Source of the DNA: Bradyrhizobium sp. CCBAU 53351
Lineage (GTDB): Bacteria; Pseudomonadota; Alphaproteobacteria; Rhizobiales; Xanthobacteraceae
DNA length: 64,000 nucleotides
Reading direction: 5' to 3'
NCBI RefSeq assembly: GCF_015291745.1
Contig: NZ_CP030060.1
Location: 682,001-746,000, forward strand
Under the pieces are notes generated by a model. That model did not search any database. It saw nothing but the letters and a program-made list of their open reading frames with translations, and had not been told where the DNA came from. The position numbers were made by a program, and so were the translations under genes. This document shows positions 48,880-57,559 of the stretch, one piece after another (the stretch's first letter is position 1; every line of letters begins with the position of its first letter).

Positions 48880-49631
48880 GCGTAAAATGCCTTGGGCCAC
48901 GACCGGGTGGACATTGGCCTCGTCTTGATTATCCCTCCAGGGAGCTCCGGTGTTAGCCGGTACATGCTAGCATCTGAGTTTTCGCCGGCCTCGCCGGCAA
49001 CGATCGGCTGCAGGCTGCCATTCTCGATCGGCTTTCGAACTCGCATCTTCGTCGCGCGATGCGGAGCGTTTCGCGACGGCACACCAAATTGCTCGGCCAG
49101 GCGTTGAGGGGATGCCCGCGGATCTGTTGACGAGATCGCCCAGCAGAGGTGACGCAAGACCAGAATGAGAGCCCTACTGCGATTGCGCAGCGACGATACG
49201 CGAATATGGCGGGTGGGCCTCGTCGAGGCGCTGGGCGAGGAAAAGGCGGTGCGGTGCTAGCAATGGTACACCTAAGCGCGACTGATCTGGTAGGCGCCCG
49301 CGCCATGGACCGCCAATTCAGACAACGATTGCGTCGACCTGGCGTTCCGGTCGAGAGCCTCGACGCCGCCATAACTCATCATAGTGTCTGTCCTCTCGAA
49401 CACGTTCAGCAAAACCTTGGCGTCGATTGTATCGCTGGGGTCGAGCTCCAGTAGCTCCTGGATCTCGAGCCGCCGCTCGGCGACCCGGCCCGCCGGTCGG
49501 GGCTCAGCGGTTACGCTCGGGCGGCTGCCAGGCTGGGAGCAGTCGCCCGAGCAGAAAGCTGCCTCCAATGCCGCGGTCGCTGCGGGGCATTCTTGACGTC
49601 GATTGGCGCGTTGTCGGTATGACCATGAAGG
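48880..49631 (-). other. stretch between nifZ unit and ferredoxin, possibly a decayed gene
   Basis: No intact gene. On the minus strand short fragments such as SSTDPRASPQRLAEQFGVPS and RRLEIQELLELDPSDTIDAK occur in different frames. They faintly resemble leucine-rich-variant repeats, a type of protein often found next to nifB in rhizobia. The match is too weak to name a gene. Confidence 0.3.
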
Positions 49632-49871
49632 TCATGCTGTTTCCCCTCTAGCAGGCGCTTGGTAGCGCGGTAGCGAGGTATCGATGACGCAGGTTCTGTC
49701 CACAGGACAAACGGCCACACATTGCGGCTCGTCGAAGTGCCCGATGCACTCAGTGCACTTCTTTGAATCGATTACGAAAGAGCCATCCCTCTCAAAGATT
49801 GCTGCATTCGGACATTCCAGCTCGCAGGCGGAGCAGCCCGTACATTGCGAAGAAACGATCTTGAATGGCAT
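49632..49871 (-). CDS. nif-associated 2[4Fe-4S] ferredoxin
   Basis: 79 aa from ATG 49871, ten bases after the nifB stop. Two cluster motifs: [12 protein letters not shown] and [20 protein letters not shown], the second with the long insertion between cysteines two and three typical of FdxN/FrxA-type ferredoxins. It likely supplies electrons to NifB or nitrogenase. Upstream open frame overlaps nifB and is not used. Confidence 0.9.
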   Translation of the reverse strand: MPFKIVSSQCTGCSACELECPNAAIFERDGSFVIDSKKCTECIGHFDEPQCVAVCPVDRTCVIDTSLPRYQAPARGETA

Positions 49872-49881
49872 TGATGTCTCC

Positions 49882-51438
49882 TCAAGCTGCAGAAATAACC
49901 GTGGCGTTGCGACTGCCGGCCTGAATGCGCTGCACGTGTGCAATCTCGCCGCTGTTGACTTTCTTCAGATAGGCTGTGAACCACACGATCGCCGACTTGA
50001 CGATGAAGTCATGGGCGAATTGATCGACTGGCGTGATGCCTGCCTTGATCAGGGCCTCCCTCGGGCAGGCGCCGATCTTAGCCACGAACACTGCGTGGCA
50101 ATCATTGATTGCGCTGATAATCGAAGCCAAGCTGCCCTCCTCGCCGTAGCCGCCCTGGCAATAGACATCGACGCGGCGGTGGCCTACGAATTTCGCCCCT
50201 GCCTTCGAGAGCTCGTAAACCTGGAACTCCGCAGCGTGGCCAAAGTGCTCATTGATCAGACCAGAGCCCTTAGTCGCGACCGCAGCCAGCACCTTGATGT
50301 CGCTTGACACATCCGCCAGTCCGACAAGCGCGTCATGCCCTGCCACAATCATAGCGGCGCGCTCCTTCTCGACCTTGGCTCGGTAAGCCTTACGGGTGTC
50401 CATATCGTAGTTCAGCTCCATTGACATGATCCTCTCGATGGTGAACTCGGCGGTGCGGCTCTCGCCAAGCAGACCGACAGCGTCAGCGCGGCACTGACGG
50501 CAGTGCCGCATCATAATCATCTCGCCTTCGCAGGAGTCTTGAACGGCTTTCAACTCCTGAGGGCTCGGGCCACGCTGACCGCTGGCGCCGAAAGCAGTGC
50601 CGTGCTCCGGTGAGGAGATAAGCGGCATGATGTTGTGCAAAAAACCGCCGCGCGATTTCACTACCTTGTTGACCTCCGCAAGGTGATGGTCGTTAATCCC
50701 CGGTATCATTACAGAGTTGACTTTGGTGAGGACACCGCGCTCGGTGAGCATCTGAAGCCCCTGAAGCTGGCGTTCAGTCAAAATCTTAGCCGCTTCATGG
50801 CCGGTGTAACGCTTGTGCTTATAGAAGATCCAAGGATAGATCCGAGTGCCGATCTCAGGATCGACCGTGTTGATGGTGATCGTGACATGGTCGACGTTGA
50901 AATTGGAAATGGCGTCGATGTAATCCGGCAGCATAAGCCCATTTGTGGACAGGCACAGCTTTATGTCGGGGGCCGCGGTCTTGACTAGCTCGAAGGTTTT
51001 GAACGTCCTTTTGGGGTTCGCCAGCGGATCGCCCGGGCCAGCAATGCCGAGCACCGTCATCTGCGGGACGGCCGAGGCGACCGCCAGTACTTTCTTGACA
51101 GCTTGTTCGGGCGACAGCCTCTCGCTGACCACGCCAGGGCGCGACTCGTTTGCGCAGTCGTATTTGCGATTACAGTAGTTACACTGAATATTGCAAGCGG
51201 GTGCCACCGCGACATGCATGCGCGCGTAGTGATGATGCGCCTCCTCGCTATAGCATGGATGGGTCTTCACTTTGTCCCAGAGTCCGGACGGCAGATCTCC
51301 CTGCCCTTTTTGCGATCCGCACTTTCCTTGACCGCAACAACCTGAGGTGCTGCAGCTCTTGCGCCCGACCTGCTTGGTATCGCCGAGAGCGGTGAGGATA
51401 TCGCTCCTGCTAGCGCCGTGTTGAGCTGAAGCGTACAT
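49882..51438 (-). CDS. nifB: NifB, FeMo-co precursor (NifB-co) synthase
   Basis: Radical-SAM enzyme, 518 aa from ATG 51438. N-terminal cysteine cluster [14 protein letters not shown] cluster motif [20 protein letters not shown]; then [12 protein letters not shown] and [14 protein letters not shown]. The C-terminal 120 residues ([20 protein letters not shown]) are the NifX-like carrier domain. It builds the 8Fe-9S-C core. The frame continues upstream into the sigma-54 promoter, so the internal ATG with GGGAG is right. Confidence 0.96.
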   Translation of the reverse strand: MYASAQHGASRSDILTALGDTKQVGRKSCSTSGCCGQGKCGSQKGQGDLPSGLWDKVKTHPCYSEEAHHHYARMHVAVAPACNIQCNYCNRKYDCANESRPGVVSERLSPEQAVKKVLAVASAVPQMTVLGIAGPGDPLANPKRTFKTFELVKTAAPDIKLCLSTNGLMLPDYIDAISNFNVDHVTITINTVDPEIGTRIYPWIFYKHKRYTGHEAAKILTERQLQGLQMLTERGVLTKVNSVMIPGINDHHLAEVNKVVKSRGGFLHNIMPLISSPEHGTAFGASGQRGPSPQELKAVQDSCEGEMIMMRHCRQCRADAVGLLGESRTAEFTIERIMSMELNYDMDTRKAYRAKVEKERAAMIVAGHDALVGLADVSSDIKVLAAVATKGSGLINEHFGHAAEFQVYELSKAGAKFVGHRRVDVYCQGGYGEEGSLASIISAINDCHAVFVAKIGACPREALIKAGITPVDQFAHDFIVKSAIVWFTAYLKKVNSGEIAHVQRIQAGSRNATVISAA

Positions 51439-51520
51439 TTGGTCATTCTCCCTGGAGACCGAATAGATTGGAAGCTCGGATCTTGCCAAGCGTCTGATGC
51501 GTCGTTCTAGAACGGCCTTC

Positions 51521-51536
51521 AGCAACCTCTATGCCA
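51521..51536 (-). promoter_or_regulatory. sigma-54 promoter of nifB
   Basis: TGGCAT-AGAGG-TTGCT on the minus strand, one mismatch from consensus. Start of transcription would be near 51510, about 70 bases before the ATG. A near-match NifA site, TGT-N10-ACG, lies at 51595-51610. Confidence 0.85.
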
Positions 51537-52024
51537 GCGTTGGGTCCATGCGCTGGTTTGCGCCTGCAAGATTGGTCGTTACAGAAGTCGAGTATGTCGG
51601 GTAGCCGACGCACGTTGGAAAATGGACGAATTTGGCGTTACCAGAGAGCGCTTTTACGAAAATGGTCTGCGCATCCCCGGTTCGACCGATCGTATCTGGC
51701 TATCATGAGCCAGAGCGTCAGCCCGAACCTGGCCGCGCGCGCAAATTAAAATGAATCGAATTGAAGCCCAGGGCGCAAAGAGGAGTTCGCTCTAAAGACA
51801 GCGTTTGGTCGCGCGCCGAAGGGGGACGCCCGCCAAGCGTAGGGGCGTCCGTCGCGTTCTAGCAGGCCGTTGAAAAAAAGTCGCTCGCCGCTGATGGTGG
51901 TACCGTGATCCATTGGCGGCTCCGACAAACTTCGGAGATGGTGCCTGGGTCGCGGCGATAATCGAATGGGCGAGCTGTATAGCTAGCTTGATCTGGAGAC
52001 GCGGGTGCGGCGTGATCATCCGCC

Positions 52025-52830
52025 GCGATTCTAACGATTGTGAACGAGGCGCTGTCGGCGTTGGAGCGGGACTGCGCTGCGCTCTATTCGACGATTGGAC
52101 GGGCTGCGATCTCGCAGAGTGAAGCTGCTGCGGGCGACGCTGTTGCAGGCGTTTTATTTGATCCGCGCGGAACGGCTTGTGAAGAGCGGCTGGAATACCC
52201 GCCCGCTGTCCGCTGGTTTGTCGCAATCGGGGGTGACGACGTGGTCCGGGATGTTCGATGTTCTCGAAAAACGGCGGCCGGGTGCTCAATCGGCAGTCCG
52301 AAGGACGACTCTGGCGAGCCGCCGGCCCGACTTCCATAGCCAAAACACGCTGGAAGGACCTCCATGCGTCGACCACCAGTCCCGATGCTAGGCGCTACCG
52401 CGCTGCAGGAAGGGCAAAGGCAAGAGGACGCCACTGTGGACACGGGCTGATGCAGAACCGCCACGACCGGCTGGCCGACGCCTGCCTCATGCTGGCGGGC
52501 ATGCCGAATGCATCGCAGCGCTGCACATGATGGAGCCGCGTGCTGAATGGCCGGCCCACGATGCGGAAGAGTTCGTCAATGAGCCGCGCTCGATGAACGT
52601 GACGCGCATGTTTCACAGAATACCAGCGGCCGTAGCTCTGAGTTTGGGTCGGTCACTAGCCGTAAGCCAGCGCATCTGCAAGCGGGTCGGGAGGCATTCG
52701 GCGGGATCAATACGGTTGCCGGGCAAGAGACAGGTTTCATGGTGGTGAGCGCGCCAAATGGGCCTCTATCTTCGTTGCCACCGCCTACAAGCTGGTGCGA
52801 TTGCCGAATCTTATCGCGGGACCGGGCTGA
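52025..52830 (+). pseudogene. IS5-family transposase, degenerate
   Basis: The transposase can be followed through several frames: NEALSALERDCAALYSTIGR, LLQAFYLIRAERL, AVRWFVAIGGDDVV, then AEEFVNEPRSMNVT, AVSQRICKRV and finally ATAYKLVRLPNLIAGPG. This is the order of an IS5-type (IS4/IS5 superfamily) enzyme. Frameshifts, an internal loss and stops inactivate it. A CAGGCCGTTGAAAAA tract near 51870 may be the left terminal repeat. Confidence 0.65.
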
Positions 52831-53523
52831 AGGCTAAGGTGCACGGCTTCGGCTGGGGCTTGGCCGGTCGCTGACGAACATTGTCAAGATGGACAACCGG
52901 GACAGAGAGTTTCTCGATCTTGTCGAAGAGGCGCATCTCACCTTCGAGGACAAGCCCGACAACAAATGTGCCTTCGCTGCCCTGAAGGGCTTCCTTGATG
53001 GCTGCCAAGTCACCCGCCACGGATCGCCCCGCACCGAGTTGTCATGTGTCGGCGATGAGCCACTTCTAGATCCACATTGGCGACGACTTTGCGTTCGCTG
53101 TAGACGCGGCTGAGTTCTTCAACAGCCCGGTAGGTGCGCAGGAGTTGCCCGTTTTCTGCTGCAGGCGAAAAACGTGAAGACCGTAGCCGATGCAGCACGC
53201 CTTATGACTGTGGTCCATCCTTCTTTCGCGGCTTGCCATAAAAAAAACCGTACCAGCGATCATCGCCGAGATCGGTGCGGGCTACGCCAGGTGGGCGGGG
53301 TCAAATGGCAGCGCCCGGCGAAGAGGGCTTCCCGTTGCGCAATTTTACTAGCCTCTTCTGATTGGCGGCAACTTAAGCGGCGAAAACGAATGTGGCTTGG
53401 CGAAGGCGCTTGCAGGGGTGCCTTCTCACGGGGCATGGGCGGACTTGGTGAGGTCTTCTGATGTGCTTCAGCGCCGGGGTGGGGCCGGCGAATTCGTGTA
53501 TGGGGCGAGCGCATTCATCACTC
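52831..53523. other. gene-free stretch
   Basis: Short frames only. One at 52889-53113 (+) begins DNRDREFLDLVEEAHLTFED and one on the minus strand near 53060-53170 contains RTYRAVEELSRVYSERKVVA; neither has a recognisable family and both lack context. Likely remnants. Confidence 0.35.
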
Positions 53524-53739
53524 CTATCCCTCTCCGCCCCGCTTCCTGGCGCTGATCGTGATGGGCAACTGGGTGTCGGAGGCCATGTGCGGCAGGTCGA
53601 GCACCCAGCCATTGGCGATCTTGATCCACCCGCCCCACAGCGTCTCGTGCTCGGCTTCGACGATTGGCTCCTCGAGATCCTTCTTCGGCACGTAAATCGA
53701 CAGACCGGTCTCCGTTGAGCGGCGGATCGTGACTTTCAT
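53524..53739 (-). CDS. nifT: NifT/FixU
   Basis: 71 aa from ATG 53739. The family pattern is complete: MKVTIRRSTETGLSIYVPKK, then DLEEPIVEAEHETLWGGWIK and WVLDLP. NifT is dispensable for fixation in tested species and its role is unknown. It lies 113 bases after the A-type carrier gene and is probably in the same transcript. Confidence 0.92.
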   Translation of the reverse strand: MKVTIRRSTETGLSIYVPKKDLEEPIVEAEHETLWGGWIKIANGWVLDLPHMASDTQLPITISARKRGGEG

Positions 53740-53852
53740 GATCTGAACTTCTGGTTGCGGGAGCCGCTGCTCGTGCGCTCTTCGCACGGCGGATGCGATG
53801 CTCTCTGATTCCATAGGGACTCGGGCAGTGCGTGCATCACATCGCTACTTCG

Positions 53853-54155
53853 TTAGTCGTTGTGTGAGTTCACATTGGGGTTATCAAACGTGAAACCGGA
53901 GCCATCTAGACCCACGACGAAGTCCATGGTGGTGCCGTTGAGGTGCGTCAGGCTCTTGCGATCGACGAACAGCTTGACGCCGTGACGCTCGATAACAGTA
54001 TCGTCCGGATTGGCTTCCACGGCGAGGGCCATCACGTACTTGAACCCGGCGCAGCCGCCGGTTTCGACTATGATGCGCAAACCGCTCGTTTGTTGCGGCG
54101 CCATCGAGATCGCTGCCTTCACCGCATTCACCGCGCTCTCCGTCAAATCAATCAT
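53853..54155 (-). CDS. A-type (HesB/IscA-like) Fe-S carrier of the nif regulon
   Basis: 100 aa from ATG 54155. HesB/IscA core: MIDLTESAVNAVKAAISMAP, then GLRIIVETGGCAGFKYVMAL with the first cysteine. The C-terminal CGC motif that most A-type proteins carry is replaced by GLDGSGFTFDNPN, so two ligands are missing. It would hand clusters to nitrogenase proteins if functional; nifS/nifU are not adjacent. The frame is open upstream but crosses the sigma-54 promoter. Confidence 0.88.
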   Translation of the reverse strand: MIDLTESAVNAVKAAISMAPQQTSGLRIIVETGGCAGFKYVMALAVEANPDDTVIERHGVKLFVDRKSLTHLNGTTMDFVVGLDGSGFTFDNPNVNSHND

Positions 54156-54190
54156 CGCACGTCCCGCTGTTATGGATCGTTCAACAGATC

Positions 54191-54206
54191 GCAACTCTCG
54201 TGCCAG
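54191..54206 (-). promoter_or_regulatory. sigma-54 promoter of the A-type carrier/nifT unit
   Basis: TGGCAC-GAGAG-TTGCG on the minus strand. -24 element is perfect; the -12 TTGC is intact. About 36 bases before the ATG at 54155, leaving a leader of about 25 bases. Confidence 0.88.
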
Positions 54207-54267
54207 AGCACACAGAAGACGGAAATCACTGGCATTTCGCCGCCACCGCCCGTTGCTCCGCCTCGCG

Positions 54268-54283
54268 TGTCGGATCTGCGACA
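54268..54283. promoter_or_regulatory. NifA site of the A-type carrier/nifT unit
   Basis: TGT-CGGATCTGCG-ACA, exact, centred about 70 bases upstream of the -24 element. Confidence 0.85.
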
Positions 54284-55001
54284 ACCGGCCTCGGTGGCGC
54301 ACGAGAAGCGGAATGGCACAGCTGTACCGGGCGTACCGCACACAGCAGTCCGGAATCCCATGTATGGAAACGTTCGTCGACGCCGGCGGACTAAGGCGGC
54401 CGAAAACCATCGCGCCTGTGACAGGTCGGCGGCGCTAACTCTGGCGCTGTCGGCGGACTCGTCCATAGATGTGTACTATCATCCCATCCCGCGTCGCCTT
54501 CTTGGAGGTCGATCGGACCAGACACGAACGGCTCTTTTTCGTTGTCTCAACGCTGCCGTGGCGTACCCCAAAGCTAGGGCGTCACGGTCAGGGCGTCGTA
54601 AGCGATGATCGGCGTGGTGACGAATAGTTCGCTGTCGGCGATGCGTTTGCCGAGCCTTAGGCATTAAGCACATCCGCGCTAACCTAAGCTCCATAGCACT
54701 AAGAACAACGTGCTCAGGAGCTGCCCACTGGTTGCGGCAAAACAACTTGCACCGGAGCATGGTGGTACAGGCGCACAACGCCGGCTAGCGGGTTCGGTCT
54801 GTTCAAGGACAAGCCCTCGAGGCTCAGAGCACGGTCGCACGAGAGAGCAGACCGTCGTCAGGTTCACCGGGCTCGGTGTGTTCACAGTTCCAAGTAGAAA
54901 AGTTACGCGGGGGAACGGGTGCGATCGGGTTCGTCGCAGTGATGTCCGGCGCCGAGCCGCCCACGGGCCGACAGATGGCTTGCGGAGGCCAAGAACGCTG
55001 C
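54284..55001. other. gene-free stretch
   Basis: No gene supported. A minus-strand phrase KRIADSELFVTTPIIAYDAL near 54600-54660 looks like protein but is followed by stops and shifts, and I cannot place it. In related genomes nifS often lies near here; no nifS motif is visible. Confidence 0.35.
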
Positions 55002-55334
55002 CTAAAACGGCGGCGGATCGACTTGCGGGTTCGTCCACTCCGGCCCGAGTTCAAGCGGCCGGGTGTGAGTCTGGCAGTTCGCAGGACAGATCCGCGAACA
55101 GGCGCCGCAGCCGATGCATGCACCGGCGTCTTGCATCACCATGGCCTTCCTCTCTAAGTCACCATCATCATCATCGAGGCCGATGACCTCGCCATCCTCG
55201 TTGATGCCCTTCAGCGTCATGACTTGCCGGCCGCAAACCTTATAGCAGCGGCCGCAGCCGATGCACTTCTGGGTATCGATTGATACCAGATAGTCCGGTA
55301 TCCAGGCGCGTCCGTCGCGGGTTACGTAGGACAT
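55002..55334 (-). CDS. fdxB: ferredoxin III, nif-specific
   Basis: 110 aa from ATG 55334; earlier in-frame methionines overlap the DUF683 remnant. It starts SYVTRDGRAWIPDYLVSID and carries CIGCGRCYKVCGRQVMTLKG and ACIGCGACSRICPANCQ, two 4Fe-4S sites with the spacing of FdxB. It normally belongs to the nifENX-DUF269-DUF683-fdxB cluster and supports FeMo-co synthesis or nitrogenase reduction. Confidence 0.92.
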   Translation of the reverse strand: MSYVTRDGRAWIPDYLVSIDTQKCIGCGRCYKVCGRQVMTLKGINEDGEVIGLDDDDGDLERKAMVMQDAGACIGCGACSRICPANCQTHTRPLELGPEWTNPQVDPPPF

Positions 55335-55481
55335 GATTGCGATCATTTTGCGCTGTTTTCTGTCTCTTCTGTTTGCGCTTGCGATCAAGCTTGGTGAAGG
55401 CATCATGAGCCTTCTGCGCGACGCTCAGGATCGAGGCCAAGTTCGGCGTAAGCGCCGTCGATAGATCGTGCAGGTCCGATT
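55335..55481 (-). pseudogene. DUF683 (CCE_0567-type) protein, truncated
   Basis: Only the second half of this roughly 70-residue nif-associated helical protein remains: SDLHDLSTALTPNLASILSV, then AQKAHDAFTKLDRKRKQK. The N-terminal helix is missing, and the frame runs past the normal end into fdxB (to 55240). It directly abuts the DUF269 fragment, so one deletion removed the junction of the two genes. Confidence 0.7.
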
Positions 55482-55484
55482 GGC

Positions 55485-55727
55485 CTACGCCGCTCGGCCG
55501 ACAGACATATTAACCGTGGCTGCGAGCGTGCCGAAATCGTCGAAGTCTAAGCGGTTCACGTCGCGCGGTTGTTTGTTGATGACGATGAACCGGCCGCCGA
55601 GCAGGTCCATGCGCTCAAATTCTTCGAGGTGCATCTCTAAGTATCGTCAAGATCATGACGCCAGTCGCTTTCTCGATTGCGAGCGCGGCCGACTCGAGTC
55701 GCAGTGCGGGAGAAAGCGGGTTAAGCA
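55485..55727 (-). pseudogene. DUF269 (NifX-associated) protein, truncated
   Basis: About 75 residues of the C-terminal half: LRLESAALAIEKATGVMI, a frameshift, then MDLLGGRFIVINKQPRDVNR and LDFDDFGTLAATVNMSV before a stop. The full family is about 150 aa and normally follows nifX. Its N-terminal half is missing between here and nifX (stop at 55735). Confidence 0.7.
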
Positions 55728-55734
55728 GCGTCTG

Positions 55735-56145
55735 TCATGGAAGCGTCCTGCAGTCGTCAAAATGGAGGGGGGCTTTGCTCGTACCTCCGAGCGCCTTGCG
55801 CAACCAGGGTGGTGGGGAGCCCTTCAGCGCATCTTCGAGCTTGATGCAGAGGGTCTCGATCGCCTCGCGCTTGATCACCGTTAACGGATGGATTTTGTTG
55901 GCAACGACGCGTGCCGCGGCCGAGCCGCCGATCGCAGCGACATAAAGGATCGTGCAGTCCTTGATGGCGTCGATTTTCCGCGTCAGCTTATCCTTGCGGC
56001 CATCTTCCGTGAGATCGTCACCGAACTCGATGACCTGAAGGATGCGGTGAGCGTCCGGAGTGACGTCGTAGATAGCGATGTTCTTGGCCCAACCGAAATG
56101 CGCATCCACGCACTTCAGATCCTGGGTGGCAAAAGCGACTTTCAA
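55735..56145 (-). CDS. nifX: NifX
   Basis: 136 aa, a carrier for NifB-co and the VK-cluster in FeMo-co synthesis. Core: MKVAFATQDLKCVDAHFGWA, then IDAIKDCTILYVAAIGGSAA and VVANKIHPLTVIKREAIETL. It starts with TTG at 56145, supported by AAGGAG eight bases upstream; no nearby ATG fits. It follows nifN. Confidence 0.93.
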   Translation of the reverse strand: MKVAFATQDLKCVDAHFGWAKNIAIYDVTPDAHRILQVIEFGDDLTEDGRKDKLTRKIDAIKDCTILYVAAIGGSAAARVVANKIHPLTVIKREAIETLCIKLEDALKGSPPPWLRKALGGTSKAPLHFDDCRTLP

Positions 56146-56165
56146 GATCTATTCTCCTTATTGGG

Positions 56166-57548
56166 TTATTGCGGGTAGGACGGGACGGTCTTGAAGTCGC
56201 GGTCAACGCTTCGCCAAGTATCGGGCGTCGGCTGGTGCTTCGCCTCGCGATCGGCAATGACAAGATTGGCGAGGCCGAAGATGAGATCGCGCGTGCCGCG
56301 GTAGCCGACTGAGAGCTGGTGGCCGGCGCCAAGACGATCGAACATCGGGAAGCCAGCGCGAAAAAACGGGATGTTAAGGCGCGAGGCCGCCTGGCGGCCG
56401 TGCGAATGGGTGATGAGGAGATTGCAGCCGTGGGTCTTGGCAAGTTCCTCGAGATCTTCGAGATCTCCGATCAGGACCTCCTCCGTCCTGATACGCTGCA
56501 ACACGGGGGAGGCTGTTGTGGTCACGGCGACTGCGATATTGGCACCCATGTCGTACAGCATGCTGGAGAGATCGAAGAGCAAGTCCGGCTCGGCGCCGAT
56601 CGCCAGCTTACGGCCCCCGATGTAGAAATGCGCATCCAACATAGCATCCGCGAGTTGGCCGCGCTGCCGGCGGTACTTTAGCGGAACTGGCCGGTCACTG
56701 ATCTTGCTCAGAAACGCGATGAACTCGTCGTTGGGAACGAGGCCGCAGAGGCGTTCGAACAAGCGAAATCGTACGCCTGTTTTCGCATACATGGCCTCCG
56801 CCGCACGTTGCATCTGCGCGCCGATCGCGATCGTCCATGCCGCCTGCCCCATTGTCGCAATCTCGTCGACCCCGATGCCGCCGATCGTGGTGGGCGTGAA
56901 CTCATCGGGAATTTGACCGTCGAGCGAACCGGCCAGGTCCGGCAGGAAGGATGGTTTCAGTCCGAAATCCTCCAGGATCGTCCGCAGCTCATTGAGATCG
57001 CCTGGCGTGAGGTGGCAGCCCGGCAGAACATTGATGCGAGCGGGATCCCGCGCCCGACCCGTCTCGACGGGATGGACCAGGACTTCCACCATTCGTGCGA
57101 CCGTCTTGTCCCAGCCGTCCTGGAACGCGCCCTTGAAATCCGGGGTCGAGACGTAAACCAGCGGAAGCCTTTCGAGCTGTGGGTGCTTTTGCTGAATCAG
57201 GTAAATGAATCGTTCGACGTCCTCTCCCTTTATCTCGGTCAGGCCGGTCGAATTGATCCCGATGATTTCCGGTTTCGCACCATTGTAGATGTTAAGTATC
57301 GCCTGTTCGACATTTTCCTGACCGCCGAACACGGCCTCGACTTCACTCATTGCGGTGGTCTGCATCGGCACTGCCTCCCTGAAGTGCCGCACGAACAGGG
57401 TCAGGCCGAACGAGGTGCAGCCCTGGGAGCCGTGTAGCAGCGGCATCGCGCCGCGAAGGCCCATAAAGGCGAAAGAGCCGCCGATCGGCTGGCTCATCTT
57501 GAGCGGATTGACCGTGCAGGATTTCTCGGAGGTGGAGACGATGGCCAT
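56166..57548 (-). CDS. nifN: NifN, FeMo-co scaffold beta subunit
   Basis: 460 aa from ATG 57548, eleven bases after the nifE stop. NifK-like: SCTVNPLKMSQPIGGSFAFM, then LHGSQGCTSFGLTLFVRHFR, TAMSEVEAVFGGQENVEQAI and HSHGRQAASRLNIPFFRAGF. With NifE it forms the scaffold on which NifB-co becomes FeMo-co. The open frame upstream overlaps nifE and is not used. Confidence 0.96.
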   Translation of the reverse strand: MAIVSTSEKSCTVNPLKMSQPIGGSFAFMGLRGAMPLLHGSQGCTSFGLTLFVRHFREAVPMQTTAMSEVEAVFGGQENVEQAILNIYNGAKPEIIGINSTGLTEIKGEDVERFIYLIQQKHPQLERLPLVYVSTPDFKGAFQDGWDKTVARMVEVLVHPVETGRARDPARINVLPGCHLTPGDLNELRTILEDFGLKPSFLPDLAGSLDGQIPDEFTPTTIGGIGVDEIATMGQAAWTIAIGAQMQRAAEAMYAKTGVRFRLFERLCGLVPNDEFIAFLSKISDRPVPLKYRRQRGQLADAMLDAHFYIGGRKLAIGAEPDLLFDLSSMLYDMGANIAVAVTTTASPVLQRIRTEEVLIGDLEDLEELAKTHGCNLLITHSHGRQAASRLNIPFFRAGFPMFDRLGAGHQLSVGYRGTRDLIFGLANLVIADREAKHQPTPDTWRSVDRDFKTVPSYPQ

Positions 57549-57559
57549 TGGCAGACGCC

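Noticed and set aside
48953..49372. 139-residue minus-strand frame between ferredoxin and nifZ
   Set aside because: Arginine-rich, no domain, and a neighbouring frame carries the only protein-like fragments.
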